Positions 1-9,744 of a stretch of DNA of 64,000 nucleotides are shown piece after piece. Each line of letters opens with the position of its first letter. Position 1 is the first letter of the stretch. Source of the DNA: an uncultured Cycloclasticus sp. (lineage in GTDB: Bacteria; Pseudomonadota; Gammaproteobacteria; Methylococcales; Cycloclasticaceae); assembly GCA_913060865.1 (NCBI GenBank), contig CAJXTU010000002.1:1-64000 (forward strand), read 5' to 3'. Under the pieces are notes generated by a model. The model worked only from the letters and a program-made list of their open reading frames with translations, had not been told where the DNA came from and searched no databases. Position numbers and translations under genes: made by a program.

Positions 1-348
<348 letters not shown>

Positions 349-480
349 ATATTTTTCGACCTCTTAAATGGAGGTCTAGATCTTGCTCAATATAGAATTA
401 AACGTTTACTTCAATTTTAAAACTAAAGTGTGTTCAACCTATATTGATTATTTTTTAATACGACTTAAACAATCAACACA

Positions 481-540
481 AGTGCCCACACAAATTACTT
501 GATAAATTTTTAAAGAGCGGGTTCAAACTTGGTCTGAACC
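481..540 (-). promoter_or_regulatory. rrn leader antitermination signals (boxB-boxA-boxC like)
   Basis: Read on the minus strand, a 6-bp hairpin (GGTTCA 520-525 with TGAACC 535-540) is followed by CGCTCTTTAA at 510-519 and then TGTGTGGGCACTT at 481-493. This matches the boxB, boxA and boxC order of gammaproteobacterial rRNA leaders, where Nus factors bind to prevent premature termination. Confidence 0.85.
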
Positions 541-549
541 GGGCCGGCT

Positions 550-577
550 ATTATAATCATTTGCCTTTAACTTGCAA
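550..577 (-). promoter_or_regulatory. rrn promoter P2
   Basis: On the minus strand TTGCAA (572-577) and TATAAT (550-555) are separated by 16 bases and followed by a G+C-rich discriminator (GCCGGCCCGG). That is the usual layout of stringently controlled rRNA promoters. The start point would lie just before boxB. Confidence 0.75.
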
Positions 578-679
578 ACTAATTATTAACTTTCTTTATT
601 TAATAGCCAGCTGTTTTTTTACTGCTTTCTTCCTTTCATTCAGTCGCTAAAGCTGACCGCTTGGCTGGAAGAGAGGCGT

Positions 680-707
680 ATTATAGGGATCATCGCTTAA
701 TGGTCAA
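680..707 (-). promoter_or_regulatory. rrn promoter P1
   Basis: On the minus strand TTGACC (702-707) and TATAAT (680-685) are separated by 16 bases. It lies 130 bases upstream of P2, giving the tandem promoter layout typical of rrn operons. The interval 349-834 between the 16S gene and the next gene is otherwise AT-rich and holds no convincing coding sequence. Confidence 0.75.
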
Positions 708-834
708 CTGTTATTTAACCTGTTTGTCTTAATATAGCCTAAGCTATTGTTATTTTAGAGAATTTTCTTTTCCCTACTTGGACAAGATACTCCGATCCAC
801 TTTCTAGAGCCATTTGTCTAATACTTACCTGTAT

Positions 835-1779
835 TTATGTATAGACCGTCGTAAAGGCGTCATTCAAAACTCCCGTGTGATAAAAAATACCGCTTCCAAT
901 TTGGTCTTCTGTCCAGGTTGTTACAGGTCTATCGCGTTGCGCTAAATAGCCAAGCCCACCAAACGTTTCATTTCTGTTACCCGAAGGGTCAAAAAAGTAA
1001 ATCGTGTAACCTCTTGTTACCCCATGTCTTTGCGGCGTCACATCAATCTTCACCCTATTCTTACCCATAACATCGGCTGCTTTAAGCACGTCGTCCCAAC
1101 TATCCATAAAGAATGCAAGGTGATGTAAGCCATTAATGGGGCCACCAACAAAAGCAATATCATGTGGCGTATTAGAGACTGATAGCCAAGTCGCCATCTG
1201 ACGGTCTCCCTCAGGCCCTACCAAAATTTGTTCTACTAGGTAGAAGTCCAACACATCAATCATGAACTTAGTGTTTTCTTCAACCATATTGACCCCATTA
1301 TCAAGGTCAAACTCACTCATCAATAATGCGTGATCAAGCCAATGTACGCCAGCTCCAACCAAACCATCAGGCCAAGGCTCTGGGTTGACTGTCCCTACGT
1401 CTGTACCGACATATTCTTTGTCAGCATATAGATACATTACATGACCACTGGGTATATTGAACTTTAAACAGCGACCGACAAATGGCAGCGCGTCTTTAGC
1501 AATATCTTCTACTGCAATACCGTAATTTGTAATGCGCTGCTTAAATTCATCTAAATCTGCATTATTTTCTACTTTATAACCAATATTAAGAATGCCTGCT
1601 TTATCCGCTTCGGTAAGAACGACAGAATACTTATCCCATTCATCCCAGCACTTTAGGTACACATTACCCTCTGCATCCTTATGCGTGATTTTCATTCCGA
1701 TAACATTCACGTAATGCTTTATGGATGACTCCATATCCAGCACCCTAATATTAATATGACTAATTCTTAAAACACCCAT
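835..1779 (-). CDS. xylE: Catechol 2,3-dioxygenase (extradiol, class I)
   Basis: Fe(II) extradiol dioxygenase that opens catechol (or methylcatechol) next to its hydroxyls to give 2-hydroxymuconic semialdehyde, the first step of the meta pathway. The 314-residue protein has the two-domain vicinal-oxygen-chelate fold of XylE/DmpB (about 307 residues). Expected ligands are His150 in HWLDH, one His of LHH (219-220) and Glu271 in GNRNETFGG. The second-sphere residues His206, His252 and Tyr261 also match XylE. A strong AAGGAG lies 7 bases before the ATG. It is last in a minus-strand series and follows a XylT-like ferredoxin, the same order as xylT-xylE and dmpQ-dmpB. Confidence 0.96.
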   Translation of the reverse strand: MGVLRISHINIRVLDMESSIKHYVNVIGMKITHKDAEGNVYLKCWDEWDKYSVVLTEADKAGILNIGYKVENNADLDEFKQRITNYGIAVEDIAKDALPFVGRCLKFNIPSGHVMYLYADKEYVGTDVGTVNPEPWPDGLVGAGVHWLDHALLMSEFDLDNGVNMVEENTKFMIDVLDFYLVEQILVGPEGDRQMATWLSVSNTPHDIAFVGGPINGLHHLAFFMDSWDDVLKAADVMGKNRVKIDVTPQRHGVTRGYTIYFFDPSGNRNETFGGLGYLAQRDRPVTTWTEDQIGSGIFYHTGVLNDAFTTVYT

Positions 1780-1874
1780 AAACTCTCCTTTTATATATCA
1801 CCTTGATATAAATTATTTTTGTCAAATTTATGCTCTCAAAAACAATCAGAAACCACCTTGATTTAAATCAGAAA

Positions 1875-1901
1875 AGGCATTCAAAATAACGTTGAATGCC
1901 T
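1875..1901 (-). terminator. Hairpin between ferredoxin and catechol dioxygenase genes
   Basis: AGGCATTCAA (1875-1884) and TTGAATGCCT (1892-1901) form a perfect 10-bp stem with a 7-base loop. On the minus strand a short TTTTC follows, so it may be a weak terminator or an attenuating/processing hairpin between the xylT-like gene and the xylE-like gene. Confidence 0.5.
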
Positions 1902-2014
1902 ATAGAGTGCTTTTACGCACAAAAAATATTGATATTAACTAACGATAGTTGGGAGAGGAATGGGTGAATCTAGGTTAAAAAAACCTAACCGAGACTGTAT
2001 GGTTACAGCGTAAG

Positions 2015-2347
2015 TTACTTTGTTTTTTTTAAAATATTTTTTTGTAATTTTCCAATAACATTCATACTCAGCGCACTAGTTGGAAAAACCCGACAGGCTA
2101 AAGCACAGCCAGCGTTTTCCTCCTCTATGGACACATGGGCACGGCTCATTTTTTTTGTATGATACGTTCCTTCCATTATTTTTACTTTGCAAACACCACA
2201 GCCGCCTCCATGACAACCGGATGGAATCCCCTTTTTTCCCATTTTGGACATAGCCGATAACACATGTTGTTGTGACGTACAGTTAAAGCTCTCACCAGTA
2301 TCTAGTAAAGTTACTTTAAAAGACTCTTTCACCACAATCGATTCCAT
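2015..2347 (-). CDS. xylT: XylT/DmpQ-type [2Fe-2S] ferredoxin that reactivates catechol 2,3-dioxygenase
   Basis: Chloroplast-type ferredoxin of 110 residues. The cluster Cys lie in GCHGGGCGVC (CX4CX2C) with the fourth in ALACRVFP. The block from there through MSRAHV and ALAC-VFP closely resembles XylT and DmpQ, not the ferredoxins of Rieske oxygenases. In the TOL and dmp pathways this protein re-reduces catechol dioxygenase whose iron has been oxidised by substituted catechols. Its position just upstream of the dioxygenase supports that role. The ribosome site is weak (GAGG about 11 bases before the ATG). Confidence 0.88.
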   Translation of the reverse strand: MESIVVKESFKVTLLDTGESFNCTSQQHVLSAMSKMGKKGIPSGCHGGGCGVCKVKIMEGTYHTKKMSRAHVSIEEENAGCALACRVFPTSALSMNVIGKLQKNILKKTK

Positions 2348-2390
2348 TAATTATTTAACCTCACACATACTACTTACTCTATAAAAATTT

Positions 2391-3110
2391 CTAAATTTCA
2401 GGGGTATACATATCTGAAAAAAAGTAATTTTTCTCAAGGCTTTTATTAGCAATAAGAAGATCAGCAACAGCCTTCACCATAGCAGGCGATCCTGCCGAAT
2501 AAGCTTGCCATTTAGACATATCATTTGGCATTATACGATCAACAACTTCTGTAATTAAACCCGTGTGTCCATCCCAGTCTTCTTGATGAGATAACGCAGG
2601 GTGATAATGAAATCCAGTGTAATTTTTAGCAAGCTTGTGCATATAGTCAGATTCCAACAATTCATCCTCTTCACGACAGCCTAAAAAGTAATGAACCTCC
2701 CGATGAGCCAAATGATCAGATTCATCCAAATAATGAATCATCGAACGAATATAGCTCGCACCCGATGCACCTGCTACAAAAATTACATTTCGATCACTAT
2801 CTTCTCGTAAATAGGCCTCACCCATTGGCATATGCAATTGAATAGAATCGCCTTCTTTCAACGAATAAAGATAAACCGAACCCACACCTAGCTTATCCTC
2901 CTTAACCAACAGTTCAATCTCACCCTTTCTGTTAGGTGATGAAGCAATTGAATAATATGAAGCTTTTTCTGAATCAGGCAACAGAACCGCCAAGTATTGA
3001 CCCGCCTTAAAATAAACCGACTCAGGCTGAGTCAGCTTAATCCTAAGTAAAATAATACCCTTACTAATAGGTGCGGAATAAACGACTTGCCCACTATGTG
3101 TTACTTCCAT
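2391..3110 (-). CDS. Fre/LuxG-like NAD(P)H:flavin oxidoreductase
   Basis: The 239-residue protein has an FAD/flavin-binding barrel followed by a nucleotide-binding domain and no iron-sulfur domain. It resembles E. coli Fre (233 residues) in length and in blocks such as FKAGQYL, GEAYLREDSDR and the C-terminal FF-D-Y-I. The usual GGTG dinucleotide motif reads AGASGAS. Such enzymes release reduced flavin for a partner oxygenase. Its neighbours are two oxygenases that require reduced flavin (3193-4362 and 4544-6094), so it is probably their shared reductase. Serving as reductase for the ferredoxin or the Rieske dioxygenase is an alternative. Confidence 0.8.
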   Translation of the reverse strand: MEVTHSGQVVYSAPISKGIILLRIKLTQPESVYFKAGQYLAVLLPDSEKASYYSIASSPNRKGEIELLVKEDKLGVGSVYLYSLKEGDSIQLHMPMGEAYLREDSDRNVIFVAGASGASYIRSMIHYLDESDHLAHREVHYFLGCREEDELLESDYMHKLAKNYTGFHYHPALSHQEDWDGHTGLITEVVDRIMPNDMSKWQAYSAGSPAMVKAVADLLIANKSLEKNYFFSDMYTPEI

Positions 3111-3192
3111 TTAAATTCTCTTTTTGACGATTAAAAACCGCACGTCATGCCCGTGTGGCTTATAAATACAATGCGGGGAAAACCCCCAATAA

Positions 3193-4362
3193 CTACAGTA
3201 ATGGATGCCCGGACAAACCAAATTGAGTACGACCATAAGACACCATATTATCTTCATAAATTTGTCCCAAATGAATATACACCATGAAGGCATCACGTGC
3301 TGCTGTTTCAAGCGGGTCACCACTGCCCGTTGCAGAAGCTCCTAATAAATTCATAGCATGAAAAGCTAAATCAGACGCCTCCTTACTAATATACGCACGC
3401 CATGCGCCCATTTTATTTTTTTCTTTTTCACTCACCAACGGTGTCCGTGCTGTAATCCACTCTTCTAGCTGATCAACATACTTCTTATTCATGGCCTCAA
3501 TGGCATCCAGCTTAACCATCACTTCAGCAAGGTTACGTTGCGCAATCGGTGACTCTGACTCTTTCATATTATACAAAATACGCTGCCTGCCCTCCATGCG
3601 CACTTTTAAATCTTTAGTAACACGCTGCGCGATACCCGTTGATATCGCTGGAAAGCCTAAGCAAAAGAAAGCCATAAAGGGTGCATTAAAAATCGGCTCA
3701 TCCGAATAATGCCCACCAACCGGCTCCCCCTTATTCTTCACCTTAAGTACAGGCAGCACATGGTGCCAAGGTACGAACACGTCTTCCACCTTAACGCTGT
3801 GGCTACCCGTACCACGAAGGCCAAACGGGTTCCAATCTTCAATTACCTGAAAGTCTTTCTTGTTAACATTCACCAAACAGGGTTGTGGATCCTCGCCAGG
3901 CACTTCAACAATCGCGCCTAAACCCATCCATTCATCCCATAGAATTCCACTGCCAAATGCCCACTGACCTGTCAAGCGCACACCACCATCCACGTATTCA
4001 ACTTGACCTAATGGCATAAAAATATCACCCACCAAGCCATCGCTGTCATACACTTCTTGACGCCCTTTTTCATCTAAGTAGGCAACCCATTGCTCATGCA
4101 AAATAACAAAATACACAAGCCATGCAGCCGAGGCATTGTAATTCGAGACTGTTCTTACAATTTCAGAAAACGTAAATGCACCCATACCTGAGCCACCATA
4201 TTGCACGGGGCGGAGTACTTTATGCATTTCTTGTTGATGCACATAGTTTCTTAATTCTTGTGAGAAACAACCCGCTTTTTCAGCCTCTGCCACCATGGGC
4301 TCAGCTTTTTGTCCAATCAACTCGGCCCTTCTAATCCACTCATCATGCGAAACAATAGCCAC
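3193..4362 (-). CDS. Acyl-CoA dehydrogenase-fold flavin-dependent monooxygenase (HsaA/DszC-like)
   Basis: A 389-residue protein with an all-helical N-terminal domain, a beta domain containing WNPFGLRGTGSHSVKVEDVFVP, and a C-terminal helical domain. The pattern is that of group D monooxygenases (HsaA and 4-hydroxyphenylacetate hydroxylase oxygenase relatives), which use free FADH2 or FMNH2 to hydroxylate phenols. The catalytic base expected in a true acyl-CoA dehydrogenase is not obvious. It starts at GTG with a very strong AGGGAGGGGG upstream. The flavin reductase gene follows 82 bases downstream. The exact substrate cannot be read from sequence; a phenol or alkylphenol is likely from context. 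Confidence 0.82.
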   Translation of the reverse strand: MAIVSHDEWIRRAELIGQKAEPMVAEAEKAGCFSQELRNYVHQQEMHKVLRPVQYGGSGMGAFTFSEIVRTVSNYNASAAWLVYFVILHEQWVAYLDEKGRQEVYDSDGLVGDIFMPLGQVEYVDGGVRLTGQWAFGSGILWDEWMGLGAIVEVPGEDPQPCLVNVNKKDFQVIEDWNPFGLRGTGSHSVKVEDVFVPWHHVLPVLKVKNKGEPVGGHYSDEPIFNAPFMAFFCLGFPAISTGIAQRVTKDLKVRMEGRQRILYNMKESESPIAQRNLAEVMVKLDAIEAMNKKYVDQLEEWITARTPLVSEKEKNKMGAWRAYISKEASDLAFHAMNLLGASATGSGDPLETAARDAFMVYIHLGQIYEDNMVSYGRTQFGLSGHPLL

Positions 4363-4543
4363 TAGTCCCCCTCCCTTTCTTATTTTATTTGTAATTCCAC
4401 TTTTGATAATAAACAGATAATACTCATTACTCTAGTTTTTTAAAACAAACTAACGTCAATACTCTTGAATTCATAATAACTTTATTTGATGATATCACCT
4501 TTAATAATAAGAAATAAAAACGATTAACCAAATGGAGAAGGCT

Positions 4544-6094
4544 GTGAGTGAGCAAAAAAAATCTGTAAAAAAACCGATGACTGGGGATGAATATCTTGAA
4601 AGCCTAGATGATGGAAGAGAAGTTTATATTTTTGGTGAACGTGTTAAAAATGTCACGACACATCCCGCCTTTAGGAATTCTGCCCGCATGACCGCTCGCA
4701 TGTACGACGCCATGCACGATGAATCCAAAGCCAGTATATTAAGAACATCCACCGATACTGGTAGCGGTGGCTATACACAACCTTTTTTCAAAGCACCAAG
4801 ATCTGTTGATGACCTTGTCGCTTCACGTGACGCCATTGCCGAATGGCAGCGTATCGGCTATGGCTGGATGGGGCGCGCACCCGATTACAAGGCCAGCTTT
4901 ATTGCTTCTATGGGGGCTCTGCCTGAATTTTTTGGTGAATACGCAGGTAACGCCAGACATTGGTATAAAGAATCACAAGAAAACCTACTCTACTGGAACC
5001 ACGCCATTGTTAACCCACCGATTGACCGCCACAAGGGTGCTGCAGAAATTGAAGACGTGTGTATTCATGTCGAAAAAGAAACCGACGAAGGGATTATCGT
5101 CTCTGGTGCAAAGGTCGTTGCTACTAACTCTGCATTAACCCATCAAAACTTCGTCGGTTTATACGGTGTCCCTGTTAAGGACCCTAATTACGCAGTCATT
5201 TTTACCCTGCCAATGAACTCACCCGGGTTGAAAATCATCTGCCGTACATCGTATGAATACGCAGCAGGCGCAATGGGCTCCCCTTATGATTACCCACTTT
5301 CTAGTCGCATGGACGAAAACGATTCCATTCTCGTTCTAGATAAGGTCTTAGTGCCTTGGGAAAACGTTTTTGCCTATCGCGATATAGACGTTGTTAACCG
5401 CTTTATATTTGGTTCTGGCTTTATGCAGCGCGCACTATTCCACGGCTGTACTCGTCTAGCCGTAAAACTAGATTTTATCACGGGCCTATTAATGAAAGCT
5501 GTTGAAACAACCGGTGCCGATCAATTCCGAGGCGTACAAGGCAGAATTGGCGAAGTGCTCGCTTGGCGTAATCTATTTTGGAGCCTAACCGATGCGATGG
5601 CGCGAAACCCATCTCCTTGGGGAGATAACGGCGCGCTACAAGTTAACGCAGAAGCATCCAGTGCCTATCGTGTTTTTGCGCCGATGGCATATCCCATGAT
5701 TAAAGATTTGATTCAAAAAGATCTTGGTGCAGCACTTGTCTATTTACCCTCTCACGCAGCTGATTTTAAGAATCCTGAAATCAGGCCTTTCTTAGACCGT
5801 TTCGTGCGTGGATCAAACGGTATCTCAGCTGAGCAACGGGTTAAAGTTTTAAAGTTATTATGGGATTCAATCGGCACAGAGTTTGGTAGTCGTCATGAAT
5901 TATACGAACGTAATTACGCTGGGAACCATGAAGACATTCGCTTACAGTTGCTTGGCGGTGCAAAAATGTCTGGACTAGCTGACGAATTAACAGGCTTTGC
6001 GGATAAATGCTTAGGCGAATATGACCTTGATGGTTGGACAGTACCAGATTTAATTAACCCGGATGATATTAGCATTCTGAAAAATAAACTTTAA
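4544..6094 (+). CDS. hpaB: HpaB-type 4-hydroxyphenylacetate 3-monooxygenase, oxygenase component
   Basis: Reduced-FAD-dependent aromatic ortho-hydroxylase. Identity with E. coli HpaB (520 residues) is evident along the whole length, for example [54 protein letters not shown] and VRGSNG. I place the start at GTG 4544, which has GGAG six bases upstream. An in-frame ATG at 4532 has no ribosome site. It is the only plus-strand gene in this arm and diverges from the other flavin monooxygenase across an AT-rich gap. No hpaC lies next to it, so the Fre-like protein may supply FADH2. It could turn phenol or 4-hydroxybenzoate-type substrates into catechols. Confidence 0.93.
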   Translation: MSEQKKSVKKPMTGDEYLESLDDGREVYIFGERVKNVTTHPAFRNSARMTARMYDAMHDESKASILRTSTDTGSGGYTQPFFKAPRSVDDLVASRDAIAEWQRIGYGWMGRAPDYKASFIASMGALPEFFGEYAGNARHWYKESQENLLYWNHAIVNPPIDRHKGAAEIEDVCIHVEKETDEGIIVSGAKVVATNSALTHQNFVGLYGVPVKDPNYAVIFTLPMNSPGLKIICRTSYEYAAGAMGSPYDYPLSSRMDENDSILVLDKVLVPWENVFAYRDIDVVNRFIFGSGFMQRALFHGCTRLAVKLDFITGLLMKAVETTGADQFRGVQGRIGEVLAWRNLFWSLTDAMARNPSPWGDNGALQVNAEASSAYRVFAPMAYPMIKDLIQKDLGAALVYLPSHAADFKNPEIRPFLDRFVRGSNGISAEQRVKVLKLLWDSIGTEFGSRHELYERNYAGNHEDIRLQLLGGAKMSGLADELTGFADKCLGEYDLDGWTVPDLINPDDISILKNKL

Positions 6095-6150
6095 ACTGAA
6101 TTTGTTAAAAACACGTCCATAGTTAAGTTATATAAAAATATTAGGCACAA

Positions 6151-6180
6151 TAAAAACCCCGCAAAAGCGGGGTTCTTTAT
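6151..6180. terminator. Bidirectional rho-independent terminator
   Basis: AACCCCGC-AAAA-GCGGGGTT (6155-6174) is flanked by an A run on the left and TTCTTTATT on the right. It lies between the convergent hpaB-like gene and the Rieske dioxygenase genes, so it can stop transcription from both sides. Confidence 0.92.
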
Positions 6181-6204
6181 TCACTCCTTTTTCACTCTTA
6201 AACC

Positions 6205-6696
6205 CTACAAGTTATATACATCCAGCACAGTATCAACCATATCGTTATGTAAAGTAATTTTTCTATAACATATCTTCAAGCCATCAGCAGTTTTACGTAA
6301 GCGATGCTCTTGAACACCGAATGCTTCACGCGCTTTTTTCAAGCTATAACAATGCGTTACCCAAGATGAATGAACAACGATCTCACCCGCATCATTTTCT
6401 GACACTCTAAAGTTTGTATTAATGTGGCACGTTCTTGGTAGCGGTGTTGTCGCAAAAGATAACTCTGTACGTATTCTAAACACTCTATCCTCAAGCCCTG
6501 AGCGTTCACTGTAATAAATCAGTGAAATCTCACGTGCTGGATCACTCGTTAGGTTATATTCGTCAACCCATGCTGGCATCCAATAAGTAGCGTCTTCCGT
6601 ATATAAATTAATCCACTCATCCCACTGTTTATGATCAAGAGCAGCCGCTTCATTGATAATTACTTCAATTGCTTGATCTTTTGTAGAAACATCCAT
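6205..6696 (-). CDS. Aromatic ring-hydroxylating dioxygenase, beta subunit (BenB-like)
   Basis: The small subunit, 163 residues, has the NTF2-like fold of the BenB/XylY family (about 162 residues). The blocks WMPAW, EISLIYY and GLEDRVFRI match that group. It has no cofactor and forms the alpha3beta3 hexamer with the alpha subunit. Only one base separates it from the alpha gene, so the two are co-translated. Confidence 0.92.
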   Translation of the reverse strand: MDVSTKDQAIEVIINEAAALDHKQWDEWINLYTEDATYWMPAWVDEYNLTSDPAREISLIYYSERSGLEDRVFRIRTELSFATTPLPRTCHINTNFRVSENDAGEIVVHSSWVTHCYSLKKAREAFGVQEHRLRKTADGLKICYRKITLHNDMVDTVLDVYNL

Positions 6697-6697
6697 C

Positions 6698-8056
6698 TTA
6701 TTTCTCCTCTGCTTGTGCTTTTGTCATCATTTCGGCCCACTGTCTATGCTGTGCGATCATTAAACCTTCATCTTCAAGGTTAATACCACATTCGTCTGGG
6801 TTAACGCCCACACTCTTAGCGAAGTCACTCGCGCCATTAACAATATTTTTAGCACCTCGAGACATATCACTCCACTTTGCCTTCTCACCCATAAAGCCTA
6901 ATTGACTATTATAAAAAGCCGTCAAATCATCTGGCGTGGCCATACCTGTCGCATTAAAGAAGTCTTCGTACTGACGTATACGACGTTCACGCGCTACATC
7001 GGACTCCCCTATTGGAGCAATACAGTATGTTGTTACTTCTGTTTTATCAACGGCTACTGGGCGGAAATGACGAATTTGCGTGCTCATTTGATCCATAATA
7101 AAAACATTCGGATAGAGGCATGTATTACGTAGGTAACTGCCCATAAAACTTCCTCTATCTTTACCAAATTTTTCAATAATTTCAGGCATTCTACCACCTA
7201 CATGAAGCGGCCTATCTGTTGGGTTAGGTAGTTCCCCATATAGCGTCACATGACCATTACCGTATGAAAAATAACCCGCAGGCATTTCGGTTGTTCCACT
7301 GGCTAAATCACCCACCGCTACAGGCTTTACCTTATCAGCATCACCTTTTAGCTTTGCTCGGTTAGCAATAGTCATTACATAGTTACCGTGAATGGCTTCT
7401 AAATGATAACCATCTACACCATTTTCAGCTTGGAGCTTCCAGTTGCCATCGTATGTGTATGTTGTGGCACCCGGCAAAATTTCTAGGCCTTCATCTGACT
7501 GGTCAACTAAAAGGTCTATCATTTGCTTTGCATCACGCAGATATTCTGCAAGAGTACAGGCGTTATCATCTAGCACACCAAAAACAAACCCACGGTAGCT
7601 TTCAATATTCCCGATTTTTTGAAGCCCTAAGTCATCCTTACTAAAAGAATCACTATAACCAACATTACCCTTGTGTTCACCACAGTCCATTAATGTTCCA
7701 TCCAAATTAAAAGACCACATATGGAAAGGGCAGGTTAATGATCGCTTGTTACCACCAGCCGTATTAACTAACTGTGCCCCACGATGCGTACAGGCATTAA
7801 TAAAACCATGAATTTCGCCTTTCTTATCACGCGTTATAATCACCGGTTGACGTCCCATGTACGTCGTAAAAAAGTCACCGTTCTCTTTTATCTGGCTTTC
7901 ATGGCACAAATACATCCAATTTTTTTCAAAGATGTACTTCATTTCTAATTCAAAGATTTCTGGGTCTGTGAACACCTTCCTATCAGCACGATAAATACCT
8001 TTCTCTTTATCGTCCATCAAGTAATTTGCAAAATCGATATTATTTTGTTTGCTCAT
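6698..8056 (-). CDS. Aromatic ring-hydroxylating dioxygenase, alpha subunit (BenA/XylX-like)
   Basis: Rieske non-heme iron oxygenase large subunit of 452 residues, the length of BenA. Rieske ligands are Cys89-x-His91 and Cys109-x2-His112. The mononuclear iron site is in ENGVDGYHLEAIH with Asp215, His218 and His223. Family members dioxygenate benzoate, toluate, anthranilate or salicylate at the carboxyl-bearing carbon. No BenC-type reductase and no cis-diol dehydrogenase adjoin the genes. A substrate such as salicylate or anthranilate, which would give catechol directly, is therefore as possible as benzoate. AAGGAG lies upstream of the ATG. Confidence 0.92.
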   Translation of the reverse strand: MSKQNNIDFANYLMDDKEKGIYRADRKVFTDPEIFELEMKYIFEKNWMYLCHESQIKENGDFFTTYMGRQPVIITRDKKGEIHGFINACTHRGAQLVNTAGGNKRSLTCPFHMWSFNLDGTLMDCGEHKGNVGYSDSFSKDDLGLQKIGNIESYRGFVFGVLDDNACTLAEYLRDAKQMIDLLVDQSDEGLEILPGATTYTYDGNWKLQAENGVDGYHLEAIHGNYVMTIANRAKLKGDADKVKPVAVGDLASGTTEMPAGYFSYGNGHVTLYGELPNPTDRPLHVGGRMPEIIEKFGKDRGSFMGSYLRNTCLYPNVFIMDQMSTQIRHFRPVAVDKTEVTTYCIAPIGESDVARERRIRQYEDFFNATGMATPDDLTAFYNSQLGFMGEKAKWSDMSRGAKNIVNGASDFAKSVGVNPDECGINLEDEGLMIAQHRQWAEMMTKAQAEEK

Positions 8057-8250
8057 CCTTTTATTCTCCTTTTCTTACCTTTATTTTATATAGGTAAGTA
8101 TCATTAATATTTCAATCAACCAACACTATCGTGTATATCTCAAACTATATCAATATAATTTTTCTTCAACATGACTTACATCACTTTAAAATATAAGTAA
8201 CTCAATTTTATAACACACTCATTTTAAGCCTACCCAACTTTCAACTTCAG

Positions 8251-8279
8251 CAAGCATAACTACCCTCTCATTATGCTTG
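8251..8279. repeat. Inverted repeat upstream of the Rieske dioxygenase operon
   Basis: CAAGCATAA (8251-8259) and TTATGCTTG (8271-8279) form a perfect 9-bp inverted repeat with 11 bases between. It lies about 195 bases upstream of the alpha-subunit start, a distance compatible with an activator site. No T tract follows in either direction, which argues against a terminator. Confidence 0.5.
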
Positions 8280-8296
8280 TTTAAAAACTGCTTAAC

Positions 8297-8330
8297 AAAA
8301 AAAACCAGCTTTCGCTGGTTTTTTTTGTTT
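8297..8330 (-). terminator. Rho-independent terminator after the DUF1329 gene
   Basis: AAAACCAGC-TTTC-GCTGGTTTT (8301-8322) is flanked by A and T runs on both sides. It sits 27 bases beyond the stop codon of the minus-strand DUF1329 gene and would end the uptake-module transcript. The rest of 8057-8356 holds only the inverted repeat and an AT-rich promoter region. Confidence 0.92.
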
Positions 8331-8356
8331 TACCCGACTTAAGTTTGCCCTCGTTA

Positions 8357-9667
8357 TTATTTACCAAATGAGCGCATATATTGAACACTAAACTGTTTCT
8401 TTTTAACTAAATTTTCATCAACGATGCCTTTAAATTGGCCTGTTGTACAATGCATTGATTGTATATCCATAATTCCAAATGAATCATCAATAGATACGCC
8501 ACTACCTTTATTTATCGGTAAATGATGATCTGGGTGTGCTTGACCGATGCTCCATGATTTCCAGTATTTGCCTTGGCGATCAAATGTAACCGTGCGGGGC
8601 AGTGTAAAGGTTTGCGCATCCATATAGTGAACACGTTTACCCACTGGGTGGTTAGAATCTACGGGTACAGACTCGACAACATACACTTTTCTTAGTGAAT
8701 ATGTCACATTAGGGAAACAGCCACCTTTACCGTGGTATGTTGAATACTTATAACCATCCGCTTCTTTATATTTATCGGTACGTTCTTGTTTCGATGCATC
8801 ATAAAAAGGCATCAGCATTGTTCTAGTACCTTTGTATGTCCAGTTCATATCAGAAACACGGCCGTTATAACCTTCGAAATCCTCAATCATTAAATCAGAA
8901 CCCAAGAATGAGTCTGTTGTTTGACCCGTCGCTAAACGACGCACACGGCGTTGAAAGCCAAGATACAACCAAGAATTATCACGTTTCAAGTCGTTTTTTG
9001 AGCGGTGAATCAATAATTGTGTGTTTTTAACGTCAAATGGTTCGGCCACATTTAAATAAATCGCACGAAACAACCCACCAGGGTTAGGTGAAACCTCTGG
9101 TACTGGGTCTTGACTGACTCGATGCGCAAAATTCATAAAGTAAAAATTAAACTTAATGTTACGTTCAATTTTACCCGTATTCATATTTTTATAGGCCCAA
9201 TAAAATGGAGATATTGCTGCGCTATCTCCCCAGTTATAGCCGTACTGAAAATTCCAAGCTAATTTTTCACCTGCACGTGGATCATCTAAACTTGGCTCCA
9301 TTGGGAATGCGCGACCGGCCATGTAACCTTCTATTTGCCCCGTTTTTTCACCTAATTTAACGTTTTTTGCACCTGCTTTAGTCGCATCGATATACCTTTG
9401 GTTAAGAACAAAATCCATTGGCTCACCCACGGTAATGTCTACCCAGCCATCTTTAATGTGCTTAATCATGCCTTTGTCAAAAACACTGGCATATTTATCC
9501 ACATTGTCTTTATTAATCACTAAACCTGCTACTACGCCTTCAACTGTTGGAAAGCCTTTAGTATATGGTTTAAATGAATTCTCAATATCTATATCCGTTA
9601 CCGCTGATGCGCTTGCAGCAACACTTAATAAAGCAGCCCCAAGTAAACCTTTTGTAAATTTCTTCAT
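8357..9667 (-). CDS. DUF1329 periplasmic protein
   Basis: 436 residues with a clear Sec signal peptide cut after ASASA (about residue 22). The rest matches the DUF1329 family, thought to be a LolA/LolB-like beta fold that handles hydrophobic molecules. Its biochemical role is not established. It follows a DUF1302 barrel protein, an RND/MMPL permease and a YCF48 lipoprotein. This four-gene set recurs in bacteria growing on hydrocarbons, terpenes or other lipophilic compounds. Moving a hydrophobic substrate across the periplasm is the inferred job. Confidence 0.88.
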   Translation of the reverse strand: MKKFTKGLLGAALLSVAASASAVTDIDIENSFKPYTKGFPTVEGVVAGLVINKDNVDKYASVFDKGMIKHIKDGWVDITVGEPMDFVLNQRYIDATKAGAKNVKLGEKTGQIEGYMAGRAFPMEPSLDDPRAGEKLAWNFQYGYNWGDSAAISPFYWAYKNMNTGKIERNIKFNFYFMNFAHRVSQDPVPEVSPNPGGLFRAIYLNVAEPFDVKNTQLLIHRSKNDLKRDNSWLYLGFQRRVRRLATGQTTDSFLGSDLMIEDFEGYNGRVSDMNWTYKGTRTMLMPFYDASKQERTDKYKEADGYKYSTYHGKGGCFPNVTYSLRKVYVVESVPVDSNHPVGKRVHYMDAQTFTLPRTVTFDRQGKYWKSWSIGQAHPDHHLPINKGSGVSIDDSFGIMDIQSMHCTTGQFKGIVDENLVKKKQFSVQYMRSFGK

Positions 9668-9744
9668 TTTATCAATCTCCTTAAATCTTTTTAACTTTGT
9701 AGGAAAATACAGTGACGCTCAACTGAACGCCACTGTCATCATTC

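Noticed and set aside
2015-3110. Ferredoxin and reductase as the electron chain of the Rieske dioxygenase
   Set aside because: The ferredoxin resembles XylT and the reductase resembles Fre, so other partners are more likely. It cannot be excluded.
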